Assembly: GCF_023824195.1 (NCBI RefSeq)
Contig: NZ_CP085442.1
Span: 4,859,501 to 4,923,500 of the forward strand
Reading direction: 5' to 3'
Source: Priestia megaterium
GTDB lineage: Bacteria; Bacillota; Bacilli; Bacillales; Bacillaceae_H
DNA: 64,000 nt
Position numbers and translations under genes: made by a program
Notes under the pieces: model-generated
What the model was told of the DNA's origin: nothing
What the model saw: the letters and a program-made list of their open reading frames with translations, nothing else
Databases searched by the model: none
Shown here: in pieces, positions 61,346-64,000 of the stretch
Position numbering within the stretch: position 1 is the first letter of the stretch
How the letters are laid out: every line of letters begins with the position of its first letter

Positions 61346-61804
61346 TTAACAAGGATCAATTCGATAAGATAATAACTCGAAATCCGTTGTATACGTAAAG
61401 TTGCCATAAATAACACCCGACCCTTTTGCTACATAATCGATAATGTGATGATCTCCCGGTGCCATCGGCAATTCACTTACTTCACTCAAATTATGCCAAC
61501 CGAGTTTGCCTTCTTCTGATTCTAGCACATTTGTCCCATCAAAATCTGTAGCAAAAAAAGTAAACATCATCCATTCAGATGAAATTTGATCGTTTTCTTT
61601 CATCGTAAAAGTAAAGATACCTTTTACAGTGGGATTTTTCAAATAAATTCCCGTTTCTTCACGAAATTCTCTTACAACAGAGTCTTTTACAGATTCTCCT
61701 TGCTCCATTTTCCCACCCGGGGCCACCCACCAGTTTCTTCGTGGCTTTTGAAGCAACAATACTTTATCGTCTTTCATTAATACACAATTTGTGACCCTTT
61801 GCAT
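61346..61804 (-). CDS. yvcI: Nudix hydrolase YvcI
   Basis: Nudix-fold hydrolase of 152 residues. The catalytic box GGKMEQGESVKDSVVREFREETGI (Gly-x5-Glu-x7-Arg-Glu-x2-Glu-Glu) is near residue 31. The family cleaves nucleoside diphosphate-X compounds, for example 8-oxo-dGTP; the natural substrate is unknown. The ATG at 61804 follows GAGGTGGAAAAC. First gene of the rapZ operon. Confidence 0.92.
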   Translation of the reverse strand: MQRVTNCVLMKDDKVLLLQKPRRNWWVAPGGKMEQGESVKDSVVREFREETGIYLKNPTVKGIFTFTMKENDQISSEWMMFTFFATDFDGTNVLESEEGKLGWHNLSEVSELPMAPGDHHIIDYVAKGSGVIYGNFTYTTDFELLSYRIDPC

Positions 61805-61962
61805 GTTTTCCACCTCATCATATGTATACTGACATTTTCTTTTATTATACTACGAAACAAACTTCTCTCACAACGGAGATGAACTAACTATTACTAAATT
61901 TTCTGAAAATAGACCCTTGCTGTTATATACGTAAATTCAATCTGTTATAGTCACAAAAAAGA

Positions 61963-61985
61963 GGCATAGGAACACGTCCTATGCC
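61963..61985 (-). terminator. Terminator of trxB
   Basis: On the minus strand GGCATAGGA-CGTGT-TCCTATGCC, followed by TCTTTTTT. A second hairpin (62009-62037, GGGGT/ACCCC and ACTAT/ATAGT arms) precedes it. Otherwise the 303-nt gap between trxB and yvcI holds nothing recognisable. Confidence 0.88.
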
Positions 61986-62107
61986 CGACATACATATATT
62001 TTATAAAAGGGGGTCAATTACTATCTATATAGTACCCCATCAATGTTTCACAGGTGTTACAGAACAGTTAAAACCGAATTACGTTTTGTAAAAGATTGAT
62101 TTCAGCC

Positions 62108-63076
<969 letters not shown>

Positions 63077-63172
63077 TTAGGAAATTCCTTCGTAGTTGAT
63101 TCCAAATTTATGGATAATTATTTCGTTATCACTATCCTAATATGTTCTTCCTATTATCGTCTATTTTTTTGC

Positions 63173-64000
63173 TCAATTTAATAACGTATTCACAATTTTA
63201 CTGTACTTTCTAACTGTTGCAGCGGAAATGGAATATTGTTTTGCCGCATCAGCTTGAGTAATAACCTGCCTTTTTTCTTTCGCCCATATATATGTGACGG
63301 CTGCAGCCCATGCATTTACGTTCACATGCTGAAAATCATAGGATTGTTTATATACCTGTACATATACATAAAACCAAAAGCTTAAAAGATCCTGGGTATC
63401 ACTTTCAGCCTGCGATTCCATCTCCAGTTCAATAACATCTGCCACCTCAAAAATCACATGTTGTTTATCCTGCCATACGTACGTATATACTTCATCCAAA
63501 AGTGTACTCATATGTATGGACGACTTGATTTCTTCTAAAAGAAGCAGACGCTGCTGTTCAGGAAGCTTTTTTGCCATATACAAGCTGTAAAGCTGATCGT
63601 GAACATTTTTTGTTGCACACTTCTGTTTCGCTGTAACATCCACTTTCGATTGAAAAACCTTCGCAGCTTTTTGACTGATGCGCCAAGGCTCCTCTCCTTC
63701 TTTATCAGGAACGTCTTCCAATGCCAGCTTCCACATTTCTTTAGCGAACGCTTCACGTCCGGTATAGTAAGAGGCATATGAGAGCCAATAATGAAATGAG
63801 TTGTCTCCTTGAAATCCTTGTGTATAAAGCTTTTTTAACCATCTGTATGATAGTTTGTATTGACCAATCAACGCAAATGTTGCTCCGAGCTTATAGCGGT
63901 GTTCAAATGACATCGGATAAACGCGGCTAAGCCCGTCTGTAAGCTCCTCAACTTCTTTATGCTTATGGCAATAATAATAGAAAATCAGCTGATTGCATAA
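63173..64000 (-). CDS. TPR-containing protein YvcD-like (partial, N-terminus off right edge)
   Basis: The reading frame continues without a stop from 63173 to the window edge, so the internal ATG at 63911-63913 is not the true start and the gene enters from the right. Visible residues have repeated Tyr/Trp-rich helix pairs (YKLGATFALIGQYKLSYRWLKK; FHYWLSYASYYTGREAFAK) typical of tetratricopeptide repeats, and a C-terminal helix-turn-helix-like TQADAAKQYSISAATVRKYSKIV. Homologous to B. subtilis YvcD, upstream of trxB. Function unknown. Confidence 0.85.
   Translation of the reverse strand, partial: LCNQLIFYYYCHKHKEVEELTDGLSRVYPMSFEHRYKLGATFALIGQYKLSYRWLKKLYTQGFQGDNSFHYWLSYASYYTGREAFAKEMWKLALEDVPDKEGEEPWRISQKAAKVFQSKVDVTAKQKCATKNVHDQLYSLYMAKKLPEQQRLLLLEEIKSSIHMSTLLDEVYTYVWQDKQHVIFEVADVIELEMESQAESDTQDLLSFWFYVYVQVYKQSYDFQHVNVNAWAAAVTYIWAKEKRQVITQADAAKQYSISAATVRKYSKIVNTLLN

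Overview
The window is chromosomal backbone from a low-GC Gram-positive spore former of the Bacillaceae, most likely Priestia (Bacillus) megaterium or a close relative. Gene content and order follow Bacillus subtilis over long stretches (metNP to fadN; cggR-gapA-pgk-tpiA-gpmI-eno; secG-est-rnr-smpB-ssrA; clpP; crh-whiA-glmR-rapZ-yvcI-trxB). The tmRNA tag reads GKSNNNFALAA, and ribosome binding sites are strong AGGAGG types with many GTG and TTG starts. Species assignment is inference. I saw no insertion sequence, prophage, CRISPR array or rRNA.

Layout: (1) 1-10.8 kb, minus strand: methionine ABC transporter under a SAM riboswitch; yusE/F/G; glycine cleavage H protein; an ArsC-family protein; the fadN-fadA-fadE beta-oxidation operon behind a FadR-type operator; a YuzL-type small protein; a proline dehydrogenase. 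(2) 11-16.1 kb: a complete siderophore-iron uptake locus (two permeases, ATPase, FhuF-like reductase and YusU on minus; binding lipoprotein on plus), divergent from one intergenic region with two promoters and two Fur boxes. (3) 16.2-30 kb: small proteins, an RND efflux pump with its TetR regulator and operators, a DUF502 membrane protein, an internally deleted short-chain dehydrogenase, a NiaP-like transporter, an azoreductase, a two-component system, a UgtP-like glycosyltransferase, a BcrC-like phosphatase, a composite palindromic repeat, and a MarR/nitroreductase pair.

(4) 30-42 kb: molybdenum cofactor and formate dehydrogenase island: moeB-moeA-mobB-moaE-moaD, mobA, a DUF2294/MpsC-family gene with fdhD and moaA, a large formate dehydrogenase alpha subunit preceded by a terminator-bearing leader, a DUF1641 partner, and modAB without modC. 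These genes import molybdate, build and mature the cofactor, and insert it into the enzyme. moaC and moaB/mogA are not in this window. (5) 42-47 kb: ssrA, smpB, rnr, est, secG (ribosome rescue, RNA decay, secretion). (6) 47-57 kb: lower glycolysis under CggR with a four-half-site operator, then a glutaredoxin-like gene, sigma-54 (with a cre-like site), a lipoprotein and tRNA-Arg(CCG). (7) 57.5-64 kb: clpP under CtsR, crh, whiA, glmR, rapZ, a Nudix hydrolase, trxB and a TPR protein running off the right edge.

Most of the window is well-described core biology. I found no convincing previously undescribed system. The best leads are the formate dehydrogenase leader RNA, the DUF2294 gene tied to fdhD-moaA, the in-frame gutted dehydrogenase at 21.6 kb, the composite palindrome at 28.5 kb, an intercistronic element between pgk and tpiA, and a 45-codon orphan gene at 16.4 kb.
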